A stretch of 41,649 nucleotides of DNA, taken from positions 1 through 41,649 of the forward strand of contig LSSN01000840.1 of NCBI GenBank assembly GCA_001970855.1, given 5' to 3'. Positions 1 through 12,845 of the stretch are shown here, piece after piece. The notes under the pieces were generated by a model. The model saw only the letters and a list, made by a program, of their open reading frames with translations, had not been told where the DNA came from and did not search any database. The stretch is from Smittium culicis (lineage: Eukaryota; Kickxellomycota; Harpellomycetes; Harpellales; Legeriomycetaceae). Position 1 is the first letter of the stretch. Each line of letters begins with the position of its first letter. The translations under genes were made by a program, and so were the position numbers.

Positions 1-540
1 TACGATCATCGAAATTAGCAGGATCTCTAATAATATCGAAATATCTTTTGATATCGTTAGCGATATTATTTTGGCTATCACTTATAGATTTTTTTTGCAT
101 CATCAATTATAACTGGGTGTGTGTTATAAATCTAATGACTTTCCATTTTAGCAAGGCATTCAAAATTTTTAAATAATGGCTTATATTATTTGAACCTGCT
201 AAAAAAAATTTTGTTACATTTTTATCTGGCTCGCCGGTATGGGCTCATGTATTTTTTTTAGGGTTTTCTTCTTTAATAATTCTTTTGATTTTCTGTATTT
301 TCTGTGTGTTAAATTTTTTTAATTTAAACTATATTTTTCACTTTATCATTTTCTGCTTTTTAATCTGTGATATTGCGTTTTCTAATGATTTATCTCTTTG
401 AAATATGTTGATATTTTTTTTGCTCCCATCCACAACAGCACAACCAATACACCATTCATTTTCAAAAATTTTAGGTATTTTATTGTCTTTTTTGGTTTTA
501 AAAAACCAATATTATACTATTTGACGCAAAATATTCTAAT
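1..540 (-). pseudogene. Decayed transposase-like coding remnant (BED-finger-like)
   Basis: Read on the minus strand from about 540 down to 1, one reading frame stays largely open for roughly 175 codons in otherwise stop-rich DNA, broken by only a few stops (one looks like TGG to TGA). It begins with YWFFKTKKDNK, then NEWCIGCAVVDG (a C-x2-C pair), and later AHTGEPDKNVTKFF and AGSNNISHYLK, followed by DIKRYFDIIRDPANFDD at the window edge. A C-x2-C followed by a downstream His-containing segment resembles the BED-type zinc finger at the N-terminus of hAT-type transposases. That family call is inference from pattern. The frame runs off the window, so the catalytic part is not visible. It could instead be another zinc-finger host gene relic. 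Confidence 0.38.
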
Positions 541-3500
541 TAGTTGTGTTTAATGAAGATTATGTTTATAGCTTTGCTTATTTTGCTCAATTTTTTTTAA
601 AATCCTTGGTTAACATCCCAAATTCTCAGATAGTTTTAAGACGGGATATTAGTATAATTATATATGTGGATGGTTTTTAGATTTGGCCGGCCATTTCTTC
701 TTTAAAACTGTCGGCTCGGCAGATTTAGCAAGTAAGTCAGGGGATGTTTGAGTTACTGAAAAAAAATGTTTCGTCAGTCATGAGTTGGTTGATAAAGGGC
801 TAAAAATTGATATTTTTTTTATAGGTTATTTAATTGATATTATTGTTTTTTTATTAAAATTTTTGAATGATAAGATTTTTACTATATAAAAAGTATAAAG
901 TTAAATTAATAAAAAATTGATTTAAAATCTGATTTTAACATGAATTTTTTGTGATTAATAGTTGTTTCAATACTGCACGTATAGAAAAAAAACTATTTAG
1001 TATTTTTTTAGTTTAAAATAATTGACTATTATAAAAAAGTTTGTTGTTTAGTTTTTCCGGTATCCTTATCTTCATCTGCCGTTTATCGCTTTATTTACAT
1101 GTTTTTTTTTTATCTAATATTCATTTAGTTTTCGTTATCTATAATTTTTTTACATTTCCTTGCTGTCTGAATTTTCTTTTAATCCTCTTTGTACAGTTAA
1201 ATTAGTTTTTTTTCTTTTTTCTTATCACTTACTTAGTATTTTTAATCTTTGGGTTTGAATTTCAAGATTTGATTGGGTTAATTTTAGTTAATTTTCTAAT
1301 CTAAAAAATCCAATCATTTTAGTTTATTTAATAGTATAAAAGACTTAAAGATTCGAAAAATGAATCTCTAAGTCTTTCAATTTTTCTCCATTTAAAAAAA
1401 ATATCTTCGAATCTAACATTGAATTCTTCGTGGTTAGCTTCTAGTTTTCAACCTGAATAAAATTCGTATTAATATTGATATTTTCTTTTGAATCTCTTTG
1501 TATATTAAGTTTAATTCATGTGTTATATATATATTATTTTTTACATTGAACAATTATTGACTAATAAAATAAGATGGATAAACTTAGGTAATTTCACTTG
1601 TGATTCTTTATTTAAATAATTCAGTACCCAAATTATTTCACTTCCACATATATATTACTGTATTATGATATCTCAAGAAATCCAACCTACTTTCCTTTGA
1701 AACATTTATTTTTTTAATTTATTGTTTATTATTGTCGTTTGTGAATTTTAAAAACGTAATTAAACTGCGGCTGTAAATTTTGCAGCATTTTTGAATCATT
1801 TAATTACGTCTTCTGTTTGTTATAATATCCTCTCAAGTGTAGTTTCTATTTTGGCTTCAAAATATTTAAGCCTGCAGCTCAGCATAATGTGTCCCATTTA
1901 TACAATTTTCCTTTTCCCAATTTTGGTTTAGCACCTGAAACCATACTAAAAATTGATATTTTTTGTATATACCTGTGCATTTTGGAAGTGATTCACACAA
2001 TTATAATGAATTTTTTCTTCTCTGGGTTTTGATTAGTCTCAACTAATTATATTAAACTAAATTTTGTAGATTTTTGTTTTCTACTTTTGTTATAACCCAT
2101 AACTTTTGCTTTTGCCTAAGATTTAGATCACTATAGCTTTATTTATATTATTAAATCTCATTTATATTGATAAATTTTAATTTAAGCTTATAATTTTTAG
2201 TATTAAACTAATTTTATAGGACAATAATATAACCAATGAATATTTGGAAATAAAAAAATTATGCATTATTTTTTTTTATTAATTAATTCTACCTTTCAAA
2301 ATCAAAATTAATTGAATAACCCTATTCATCTAAATTCATTTGGCGAATATTTTATCATTTTAATGAAAAAATATTATCTATAGATATTTATTGAGAGAAA
2401 ATTGATAACCGAAAAGTTACTATTTTAGATCTGTAAAGAAAAATAAAAATTTAAAAAACCTCCACCCAAAAAAAATTCGAAAAAAGACTTTCAACTGATA
2501 ATTCTGTTTAATAGTTACTCCAAATAGAGATGATATGTATTTACGCAATAATCATCTCTGAAAGATACGAATTGAAGTAAGAAAAAAATAATGTAATTTT
2601 CTGATCGACAAAAAATAGCGATAAAATATTATCTTATTAAACCGCCTGTTAATAGTTTATAATCGTAGCGGAGAATGGAATATTACGCAAATAATCTAAA
2701 AATACCAATATTAAAATAGACAAATAACATGAAAATAATATATCTGATATATCAAAGATAATAATCAAAAGGGAAATTGAATTATTTCAATAGCATTTAA
2801 AAAAAATTAAAAAAATAAAAAATAATTTATTAAAATTCCATTTTAATTACAACGAAACTAGCGCATAATCGTTACTATAAGAGTATAATAGACTTGATTA
2901 AACTAAAATTCTATTTATTATAAAAGAAGATGTTACTTAATATAAAACTAAAATAAAATATTAAGTAACAATGATGATAATAGCCTCTAGAAGTTAAAAA
3001 TAATTCAAAATAATTCAAAATATATCATAATTCACAAGGATATTTAATTTTTAAAAAATTTATCAAATCAAAAATAAAGCTAATTAAAAGTTCATGACAC
3101 TCAAAAAACTGATAAAAAGTAAAAAATAACCAAGTAACCAAAAGTTATCTTATAAATCTAGGTATTATTATACCTAGAACTTCACTTAATTTAATTTAAG
3201 TTAACTTTGAATTGATTCTTAATAAATGAGGATGAGAAAAATATATACATAATTAGAAAAAAAAACATAATTTTTTATAAAAAGTGATAATTTATCAATT
3301 TAAGAAGGTTTAACTCTTGAGTTGGAAGACTTGAGAGTATATATTATAAAATTCCATAAAAAATATATTACATTCAAATTTATTTAATTCATTCATCATT
3401 TTTAATGAATCAGTTCAAAGAGAAAAAAATATAAAAATTAATAGTTTTATTTATTTATTTTTTCGTATATTTGGTAAAATAAATTTTATAAAAGATCTTA

Positions 3501-6500
3501 TTTAGTAGTGTTTTTTCTGATACATTAACACTTTATTAAAACTAGAAGAATTAAATTGGCTAAATCGCAACTTCTATTTATGGGTTAAATTCTTAAGGAA
3601 TAGAATAGAATAGATATTAAGATATAAGTAAAATTTAAGTTTGGAGGAAGAATTTCACTTCATTGGATAAAATAAAATAGCTATCAGATAAATTCTTGAC
3701 TGATATAAGATAAATAAATTAAAAATACGAGAGAAAATGTAAATATCTCTATTTTATATTAATATTAAATGTCTGTCTAATTTATAATCCAACTAAAGTG
3801 TATGAAAAATTCAAGTAAAATGATTAAAAAATTGAGCCAAAATAATATAGATAGTAAAATGGTAAATTTTATAATATGATGTATATCAAATACCAAAATA
3901 TATAGTCTCCATAATAAAATCAATGAAATTGGGCTATTTTTTGGTCTAGAATTCTCAAGCCTGAGAATTGAAGTCAGGAGGTATTATTAATTAAAAATAA
4001 TAATTATTAAAAAAATACATAAAAGATACTAGATACCGAAATCCATGAACAGAAATCTCAATATTTTTAGAATTTTTCTGAACTTGGTTTTTTCAAAAAA
4101 AAAAAATTAAAATTAAAATAAATTAGATAAAAAATGAAAAGTCAAGAATGAATTCTTAATCAAAATTAACATAATTACTTGCTTAATATTAAAATGATTA
4201 CTAATCGAAAATAATGGCAGGCTAATTTCACTTTTAAGAAATTTGAATAAAAAATATTTATTATTTCTTAATAATCTTTTAATATTTCCTGAAAATCTAA
4301 AGAATTTCCGTAAAATTTATTCAGGTGATTCTTAGAAATTTTTAGAAAATTCTAGAATCGGCTCATAACAGGTATTATTGATTCGATAATAAATGAAAAT
4401 TTAAGAGAAACTGTAAAAGTCCTAAATATAAGAAATATCCAATGATAATAACATCAAGGGTAAGCTATTTATTATAAATTTTATTGTCCTTTGGATTAAA
4501 TCACTTTAATTAATTCGATTTTTTTTGTATAGAAATATTGATGGATAAAATATTCCTAGTTTATTTTTATAAAAAAAGTTTATATATCGTAGGGAAATCA
4601 GAAACAAAGAGAGTTCTGATTATTTCTCAGGAACGTCTTTTGAGAAAAAAAATCAAAGGTATTTCATTTCAAAATTTTTTATGCCAAGATAATTTCAATG
4701 CAGCTTTTTTACTAAGAGAAATTTTAGCAGCCTGATTTCAATAAGACTTCTATATTATTATATTTTGCTATTTTATATTATTTTATAATATTCTTATTTT
4801 ATTATACACCTATAAAATTAACATACATATATTACTGCACTATACGAACGTTTATAAAATTAGCAAAAGCTTTTTCGAATTTTTATGATTACATGTTTTT
4901 CTATTCTACATATATAGAGAATTTTTTTCATAAAAAATGAAAATAAAGACACGACAATTTTTAAATAAAAAAATTAATAAAATTTATAAAACGTTTATTT
5001 GTTTCGCTAATCATATTAATTGAATCCAAAAAAAAAACAAAAAAACTAGGGAATATTAAATAAATAAAAATAGGTGTAGAACTCGGAATTCTACGATATG
5101 TATAACTCTTTATTTTATTTTGTTTTTGTTTTGTTTTTTTTTTTGAAGTAACTGAATAATTTTTAGAATAACGAATACGACATAATTCTAATTTTAGTAT
5201 TAAAAGATATCTTATTTTGTCAAATTTTATTTTATTTTTTATGTTATTGAATTATTGAATTAAAACTAGTAATTTTTCTTATTTTTCCCTTCTATTATCT
5301 ACTGTATAAAGTAACATTATTATTTTGTTATATAATCCAATGTGTACTAAAAAGCTTAAAAACGTTAAATTTTAGTATTATCCGTTAAAGCGATTTCAAT
5401 TTTCTTATTTAAATAAGATAAACCTTTGAATAATATAAAAAATTACGAAAATTTTAAAAATAGTTATAAATTAAGCACCAAAGATTGTTACCGCCGCAAT
5501 ATAAAAATCTGTAACTGTTTTAATAATTAAATTTAAATTAAAAATGGTAATATGTATAGTCCTGCTAGATGAAGAAAATTTTTATGGCAGATTTGATGCG
5601 AATATTTTATGAAATTTCAGAGAAAATATGGAATAAAAAAATATATACAAGAAAACCAGGAATTAATGAAGAGGTATTATTATACGAATATATTTTGATT
5701 GAACTTGTTTTTTAGAAATTCGATAAAAATTATTAAAGCTATATAAAATAGCAATATAGCTAATACTATAAATTTTTTAAAGAAAAAGTTAAAAATATAA
5801 GCAATTATATATGATTAAAAAATTATCTCATACTCAGAAAGTATAAAAACTCGAATTAATGATAGGGATTAAAATTGAAACCAGTATCGAGAAATTTCCT
5901 ACATTCGTGTAATTTTTTTGAAAAATTAATGAAAGAATGATTAATTAACATGAAATTTATTCCTATAGAGCCGATCATATTTGCATGAAATACTAACAAT
6001 TGAGAATAAATTCATAGAAGATTTAGAATTTATCTTAGTAACCAAAAGATAAATAAAAATAATAAAATGTAATTATCAAAATTCAAGAGCTATACTTAAA
6101 CTAATATGATATATATCTTTATTTAAATTCGGATATTGTATTAGTAAAACAGTATACGATTGTCAATACTGAATTTTAATTCGTACTTTATTCTCATTGA
6201 CATCATACCTATCAAATTTATTTAAAAAATTTGTTAAAAAATATTTCGATTGATTATGAAAAACGATAGATTTACTTTTTTAATATATAACCTCACAACA
6301 TAAATATATATGTTGATCAGTATAAATTATTGTGCTGCAGAAAATTTTTTTTTGAAATTTATTGCACATTTGGAAATGTAAAAAATATTAAATCGACTCT
6401 AATCGCACAATAGTAGTAAAATAATATATATTGTTGTTATTTGAAATAAAAAATTCGCAAAAAAATACTATATAGTTATTTACAATGAAAATACAATGAT

Positions 6501-8142
6501 ACAATGATGAAGTAAAGGATAATATACATGTCAAGGAAATTAGAGCATATTTTTTAAACCAAATTATACACATGTAGTCAAATAATAAAGAATTTTCAGT
6601 ATTTCAAAAAATACGATATTGAATTTGAAAAAATATTTATAAGTATTATAGTCGTATGAGAGAACCGGATTTAATTTAACACCAATTTTATTGCGATATA
6701 TAATCACTTTCTTTTAAACTAAATAAAGCATACTTGATAATATAAAAATCATAGACCAATAGATAATCTATTAGTTAAAATAACTAATAATTATAAATTT
6801 CATGTAGAAAAAATATTAAAAAGTTCGCAGCTATCAATACTGACATTAAATAATAATGCAAAAGTTTTAAGTGCTATAGTGTACCAGAAGAATTAGTAAA
6901 ACTAAAATTCGCTAATAAACATATGCAATAGTACAGGCAAAAATAAAGAACAATATTTTTCTAGTATACAGTTTAGTAACATTGAGCGAGTAAATTTAAA
7001 TAATTTTTTCAAATAAAACCAGAATAAATAAATAAATTCTAACTTTTAAACAAAAATAAGGTAAAAAATTAATACATGTGTATGAATACAAAGCATTTCT
7101 GAGGAATTTCCTATTCATAAATATTTTTTAGTTTAATTTTTCTAGTCTAGAATTTAATTTTATATTTAAAAGCAAGAGTTTCAGGTTTACACATATTATT
7201 TCCATCTTATAATCGCCTAAACAAAAAAAAAACTAGTGATTTTTTAAACCAAATAATTTAGCTATCAAGCATTTACTTCAAACGTATAATAAGATTGAAT
7301 TACTTTATAATTCAAAAGATATGTTATATATTGAAAGATTCCTAGTACAAAAAGAGCACCAAAAATTTTGGAATATTTTTTCCCTTAAAGTTATAAAGAA
7401 GTTCCATACTAATCTTTTATAAATCGATTTTTTTATATCATTTTTTTTCTGATAAACTTTCTAATTAAACTGATTTTCAATTCTAATTAAGTCAAATATA
7501 TCTACCATTGCATTTTTTCTAGCTTGCACAGGATAAAATAAATATATTGAAATTCTGTATTTTAAGATATTGTGTAAATTCTTCAGTTGAATTTACGTTT
7601 TACAAAATACTCAAAATGAAAAGAAAACCTAAAAAAATAATCAAATATATATATGATGATAATTATTACAATTAAAATGAAATTCATGCAAACATTCAGC
7701 AAAACTACAAGAATCGTGAAGAATTTATTTGGATTAGATTCCAGTTGTATGACTATTAATTAAATTAGAATAATTGCAGTATTGGGGAAAATTAGTTTTT
7801 TTTAAATAATGGCGAGATGTAACAAACAATAAAATCGAATTACGCTTCTTAATACAGATCTTAGAAGGTTTTATTATGTTTAAAGATAGTTTATAAAAAA
7901 TAAAGCTATACACGTTCTAGATATTTGGAGTATTCATATAATAAGTGCTTTATCCATGATACCATACTTTTGGGAAAATTCATTTTACAATTAATTTGTA
8001 AGTCTTATATGTTATATAAAATCCGGCTTATAATAAGGAAAAAAAATCTTTTACATCAGCCGAGTCGAGAAAATATTCTTTTATGTAAATTAATATAATC
8101 AAATTGAATATTTCCTTTATTGGATTTTCTTTTTTTTTTTTT
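541..8142. other. AT-rich gene-free spacer
   Basis: About 7.6 kb of very AT-rich sequence. I see no coding region with recognisable protein similarity, no tRNA-like A/B box pair, and no long repeat. Short open frames (for example 4538-4735 plus and 6388-6573 minus) have low-complexity AT-codon composition and no family features. At 600-760 a minus-strand stretch with residues like KSAEPTVLKKKWPAKSKNHP may extend the decayed transposase at the window start, but it is not in a continuous frame with it. Confidence 0.6.
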
Positions 8143-8302
8143 TTGTCTCAGAGAGTTTATTAAATATAATTAAAAAGTATACTAAAACCTATTAAAAAAT
8201 ATTTAAAAATTTAAAAAAATATTAGAAAAATAATTTATCAACCGACCCCCCTCCGCCGCTCTAGCAGCTCCATACCCACTGGGAATTGGTTCAAGGAGGA
8301 TT
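8143..8302 (-). mobile_element. 5'-truncated LINE (non-LTR retrotransposon) 3' end
   Basis: The reverse complement carries the last codons and 3' UTR shared with the LINE copies at 12846 and 26340: CTTGAACCAATtCCCAGTGG, then GGAGCTGCTAGAGCGGCGGAG, an AT-rich UTR with GTATACTTT, and the terminal TTTAATAAACTCTCTGAGAC followed by a long A-run (T-run at about 8132-8145 on the plus strand). Only about 160 bp of the element is present, as expected for 5' truncation during target-primed reverse transcription. GC-rich codons stand out sharply from the flanking AT-rich DNA. Confidence 0.8.
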
Positions 8303-9277
8303 GTTTTTTTGTTACTAATTTTCTTTGATAAAATCGATTTCTCTCTGATTTTTGAAAGTTTTTATTTAAAATATTGAGTTGTTGATTTTTTATGCAATTT
8401 TAAATACTGTAGCAATTATCAATATAAGATAGCTCCTTCATAATGATCCATTCGTGTCGCAAAAATACTTTTTCAACTGCATTCCAACACACTAAAAAAA
8501 TAATTTATTGATTCGTATATGATTTAAACTCGAATTTGTTATTTGCTGCTATTCAAGCACAAATCAATAAATGATTGAATCTCAAATTTGAATATTATTT
8601 CTTGAAATTAATTGGATAGATATGACGGATCAAATTTAGCCTAATTGACTGTCAAAGTGTTAAATGGAAGAAAAAATCTTAATTAGGTCAATGAAAAAAA
8701 GGTATTTTTGTTCAAATATTCATAACTTTTTAGTGATTTGATAATCAAAATAACTTTTAATTTTATTCAAAGATGATAGATTAAGTGCAGTTGTAAATAA
8801 TTTCAGTTAAATTTGTGAGGTTATTTAAAGATCAAATCATTTTATATTAAAATTTTCCCTATAAATTACAATTTTTCCTAATTTATTTTAATAATTTTTA
8901 CTTGGTTAAAAACTTGTATCGAATAAATTATCTGATATAATCTTTTTTTTTTATTTCCAAACCGCATTGGAAATAAAATTTCCAAGAAAATTTTGCTCTC
9001 AAGAATTGAACATTTTCTATTTAGTGAGCATTTCAATTGGATTCAAATTACAAAGATAAATTGGGTGGATTGTAGTGGATAGTACTGGGAAAAAATACAC
9101 GTAAAAAAACACTCTATAAGTGTAAACAGTAATATTTTGATGACTACAACTTGCTAGTCTAAAATTAGTATAGTTGTAAAGCAAAGAGTCTTTTTAGTTG
9201 GATCTTCCCTCCAAGCTATAAGATCTCCATTAATCTACAGAAAAAAAAAGGCAAACACGGAGATTATATACTTTTTA
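8303..9277. other. AT-rich spacer with weak dispersed-repeat similarity
   Basis: No gene seen. The part around 8480-8560 (TTTATTGATTCG ... TTATTTGCTGCTATTC) resembles 33165-33245 (TTTAATGATTCG ... TTATTTGCTGCTAATC), suggesting an old dispersed repeat. Confidence 0.4.
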
Positions 9278-9463
9278 CCCTTTCACGGGTGGTAGATGAT
9301 TTTTGATCTACAAATATAGCCAACCGTCTTCAGCATAAATACTTTAATTATAAGGCTATAAGAGATATTGGTGCAATTGAAAGTAGCAGCAAATAATTAG
9401 CTTGTTTATAAATCATAAACGGATCATAAATTCATTGTATCAAAGAGAGTTGACATGAAAGGG
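9278..9463. mobile_element. piggyBac-like MITE, copy 1
   Basis: A 186-bp non-coding unit starting CCCTTTCACGGG and ending CATGAAAGGG, flanked by TTTA on the left (a decayed TTAA) and an intact TTAA at 9464-9467. The interior aligns over its whole length with 33831-34019, sharing ATATAGCCAAC, ATACTTTAA, GATATTGG/AATATTGG and AATCATAAA blocks. CCC-initial terminal inverted repeats with TTAA target duplications are the hallmark of the piggyBac superfamily. The element has no coding capacity, so it would need a transposase from elsewhere. Confidence 0.7.
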
Positions 9464-9467
9464 TTAA

Positions 9468-10580
9468 ATATATAATTTCACAGCTATCAGATATGATTGT
9501 CGATTAGTAAATTGTCTTTTTCTGCCTATAATATTGCTCGTGGTTTTACATAAGTCAGACCAATCTGATACTCTATGGATTTTTCAGCTATGGTGTAATA
9601 TATAATTAGGATTTTAGATAATGTTGAGAGTCGAATGTTATAAATTGCTTATTTGAATAGCATAATGTGTGAAACTAAGAAATGGGGACTATGTATAATT
9701 TAAATGTAGCGTGATTTGGCCTATTTTTAGATAGAAAATATTTAAAAAGACTAAAGAGTTATAAAGAACTCAAAAACCAAAAAAGCAAATCGTACAATTG
9801 AATGTAAATAGATATTTTAGAATAAATTATTGAACGGTTCAGTGTCTATGATGCGTAGTATACTTTTAGTTCTTAAGCGTAGATTTTAGGCTTGCTGATA
9901 ATGATTTTCGTTTAACGGCTAGTAAATAAAAATAATTCATCTAAAATTCAGATGTGTGTACGAATTGCTAGTTTGAATAAAAATATAATATCTAAAAAAA
10001 GGGCAAATTAGGCGACGGAAATATTGGTGAGAAGCGTACAAGAAAAGCGGATTTGAAAGATATTTGTACAGGGGACCATATTATCATTGGCTGTACAAAT
10101 AATATAAAGATAAAAGGATGGCTTTGAAAGTAGGGTTTGGCCTATAAATACATTTGGGACAATGAGTATTACATACATAATATTTCTGTCCCCCCAACAA
10201 AAAAAATAAGGCAAGAAAGTTTTGGTAGGCAATGAATGGGGAGATGTTGGGATGGGGGAAGGGATTGGGAGGAAACAAAGGCCAAGATGGTATAATTAGT
10301 TTGAATAAACTGCCGAAGACTCACTAAAGAGGTTAAACTGGAAAAAAGAAACTACTGGAATTTGAACGCATTTCGTTTGGGTACTTTGTAAATTGTAGCC
10401 ACTATAGGCGCAAAATTAATTATGGTGCCCCCTCACCACCCCTCTCCCCATCAAATTACTTTTAAACGGGATGCAAAAGCTGATATCCGATTTTCAATTG
10501 AAATCTCATTCTTTAGTCGGAAATCAAAACTGCAGAAGGAATATCCCCATTGAATAAACTCAATGATCTGCTATAATTAT
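9468..10580. other. Spacer upstream of the GH17 gene
   Basis: No gene supported. Composition becomes less AT-rich after about 10000. Minus-strand frames at 10008-10278 are short, overlap one another and show no family features. Confidence 0.5.
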
Positions 10581-10581
10581 G

Positions 10582-10589
10582 TATAAATA
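10582..10589 (+). promoter_or_regulatory. TATA box of the GH17 glucanase gene
   Basis: TATAAATA lies 177 nt before the ATG at 10766, in the only gene-proximal upstream segment. The leader between it and the ATG is rich in C and T, as in many fungal promoters and leaders. The transcription start is not known. Confidence 0.5.
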
Positions 10590-10765
10590 CCAACCGCTCT
10601 TACTCTTATATGCGAACATATTTATTAATATATTCCTCTGAAATTCTTAAATATTTTCGAAAACAATAAAAGTTTAAACCTCATCCTCCACACCCTTATT
10701 TTTTTACGCTTAGAATAAAATATCGAACAGATAACCTCCCCACCCCATTTTCCGTATCATTAGTA

Positions 10766-11980
10766 ATGAAATTAAGCATATTATCTGTCCTTATAGCTAC
10801 TGTCAGCGCTGCTGGAAGACTCAATGGCATCAACTACAACCCCAAGAGAGCCGACGGAACTTGTGGAAACGTTAATGATGTCAAACAAGACCTCCAAGTC
10901 TTGAGTGCTTTCACCGACACTCTCAGAATATACAGTGCCATTGATTGCGCACAAGGCGAGGCTGTCCTTAGAGCCATGGAAGGAACCTCATGGAAGTTGC
11001 ATTTAGGTACCTGGGTAAACTCTAACGACGCCACCTACGAAGCCGAAAAGGCCGAAATCAAAAGACTCAGCACTGTTTTCAATTTCAACAACAACGTCAA
11101 ATCTGTAATTGTCGGCAGCGAGCCCGTTTACAGACGCGAACAAACCACCACGCAAGTTGCCGACAAGGTCAAGCAAATGAAGTCCGTTCTACAAAGTGCC
11201 GGCCTAGCATCAATGCCAGTTACTGCTGCTGATACCTACAACGTAATCGATGCTAATATCGTTAACGCCGTCGATTTCGTCATGCTGCACGCATTCCCTT
11301 ACTGGGAAGGCATAACCATCGAGTCCGCCACTGACAAAATGTTTGAACATGTCAACCAAATCAAATCTATCGCCAACGGAAAGACTGTCATGGTCGGCGA
11401 AACTGGATGGCCAAGCGCAGGTGGAAACTTTGGCGCCGCCATTGCCAACGTAAATAACGCCCAACAATACATCCAGGAATTCACTTGCAGAGCTAGCTCT
11501 AGCAACCTAGACTACATCTGGTTCTCCGCTATTGATGCCCCTTACCTGGGCTCAGCAAGCGTCGAGGCTAGCTGGGGCGTAATTGGTTCTGACTATAAAA
11601 CTCCTAAATTCTTCAACGGCGCTTGGTTCACCTGTAGTGCTGCCCCCAGCACATCCTCTAGTTCGCCCCCTGTATCATCTGCCCCTGCAACATCAGCTCC
11701 TGCAACATCAGCTCCTGCAACATCAGCTCCTGCAACATCAGCTCCTGCAACATCAGCTCCTGCAACATCTTCCCCCGCAACATCAGCTCCAGCAACATCA
11801 GCTCCAGCAACATCAGCTCCAGCAACATCAGCTCCAGCAACATCTGCTCCTGTAACATCTGCTCCTGTAACATCTGCCCCTGCAACATCAGCTCCTGCAA
11901 TTACCACAAGTACATCCGTCTACAACTCTCCAGCTCCTACAACAGTTACTCGCTCGAAAAGAAGAAAGTGCGTCAGCTAG
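10766..11980 (+). CDS. Secreted GH17 endo-beta-1,3-glucanase with Ser/Ala/Pro/Thr repeat tail
   Basis: A single-exon gene of 404 residues. Residues 1-15 (MKLSILSVLIATVSA) form a signal peptide. Residues 17-290 are a glycoside hydrolase family 17 domain of the Bgl2/Scw type: GINYNP near the start, VGSEP with the likely acid/base Glu119, and GETGWPS with the likely nucleophile Glu212. Such enzymes hydrolyse or transfer wall beta-1,3-glucan outside the cell. Residues 305-379 are 15 five-residue repeats (SAPAT and variants), a probable O-mannosylated stalk. The protein ends SKRRKCVS with no hydrophobic GPI-attachment tail, so it is not an ordinary GPI protein. Start choice: this ATG directly precedes the signal peptide and a TATA box lies upstream. 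Family assignment is firm; precise activity (hydrolysis versus transglycosylation) is not. Confidence 0.93.
   Translation: MKLSILSVLIATVSAAGRLNGINYNPKRADGTCGNVNDVKQDLQVLSAFTDTLRIYSAIDCAQGEAVLRAMEGTSWKLHLGTWVNSNDATYEAEKAEIKRLSTVFNFNNNVKSVIVGSEPVYRREQTTTQVADKVKQMKSVLQSAGLASMPVTAADTYNVIDANIVNAVDFVMLHAFPYWEGITIESATDKMFEHVNQIKSIANGKTVMVGETGWPSAGGNFGAAIANVNNAQQYIQEFTCRASSSNLDYIWFSAIDAPYLGSASVEASWGVIGSDYKTPKFFNGAWFTCSAAPSTSSSSPPVSSAPATSAPATSAPATSAPATSAPATSAPATSSPATSAPATSAPATSAPATSAPATSAPVTSAPVTSAPATSAPAITTSTSVYNSPAPTTVTRSKRRKCVS
11678..11902 (+). repeat. 15-bp tandem repeat encoding SAPAT units
   Basis: Fifteen in-frame 15-bp units encode SAPAT, one SSPAT, two SAPVT and a final SAPAI. Synonymous codons come in blocks: an upstream run uses GCTCCT and a central run uses GCTCCA, which indicates recent unit duplication. 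Length variation between strains is expected. Confidence 0.95.
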
Positions 11981-12262
11981 ATTTCTATCCCATAACTACG
12001 AATAGTCAGCACATAGCTGCTATCTGATAAATTATTTTCTTGATGCTATTCTTAACCAGCCTTTACATAATAAACACTAAATTTAATTATTAAATTTAAA
12101 AGTACCCATTAATAATTACTTTTGCCGCATTTTCTCTTTTTGAACACATTTGGGCATCTTTTATTAGATATAAACGTTGATCTGTATATCATATTTGTGA
12201 AAACCCCCTTTATTTTATTCTCTATCCCTTAGAAATTTATTTCTTGGGCGAGCCAATAGGAT
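11981..12262. other. 3' flank of the GH17 gene
   Basis: AT-rich downstream sequence with AATAAAC at about 12068, a plausible poly(A) signal region. No further gene is visible before the assembly gap. Confidence 0.4.
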
Positions 12263-12845
12263 NNNNNNNNNNNNNNNNNNNNNNNNNNNNNNNNNNNNNN
12301 NNNNNNNNNNNNNNNNNNNNNNNNNNNNNNNNNNNNNNNNNNNNNNNNNNNNNNNNNNNNNNNNNNNNNNNNNNNNNNNNNNNNNNNNNNNNNNNNNNNN
12401 NNNNNNNNNNNNNNNNNNNNNNNNNNNNNNNNNNNNNNNNNNNNNNNNNNNNNNNNNNNNNNNNNNNNNNNNNNNNNNNNNNNNNNNNNNNNNNNNNNNN
12501 NNNNNNNNNNNNNNNNNNNNNNNNNNNNNNNNNNNNNNNNNNNNNNNNNNNNNNNNNNNNNNNNNNNNNNNNNNNNNNNNNNNNNNNNNNNNNNNNNNNN
12601 NNNNNNNNNNNNNNNNNNNNNNNNNNNNNNNNNNNNNNNNNNNNNNNNNNNNNNNNNNNNNNNNNNNNNNNNNNNNNNNNNNNNNNNNNNNNNNNNNNNN
12701 NNNNNNNNNNNNNNNNNNNNNNNNNNNNNNNNNNNNNNNNNNNNNNNNNNNNNNNNNNNNNNNNNNNNNNNNNNNNNNNNNNNNNNNNNNNNNNNNNNNN
12801 NNNNNNNNNNNNNNNNNNNNNNNNNNNNNNNNNNNNNNNNNNNNN
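12263..12845. other. Assembly gap (583 N)
   Basis: All bases are N. The gap ends exactly within the conserved 3' coding end of the LINE family, so a repetitive LINE body probably lies inside it. Open frames spanning it are artefacts. Confidence 0.98.

Noticed and set aside
4538..4735. 65-codon plus-strand frame
   Set aside because: Isolated in 7 kb of AT-rich DNA, no family, no promoter or splice context.
11583..11907. Long open frames on both strands over the glucanase repeat
   Set aside because: Shadows of the 15-bp tandem repeat in other frames; the GH17 frame is the real one.
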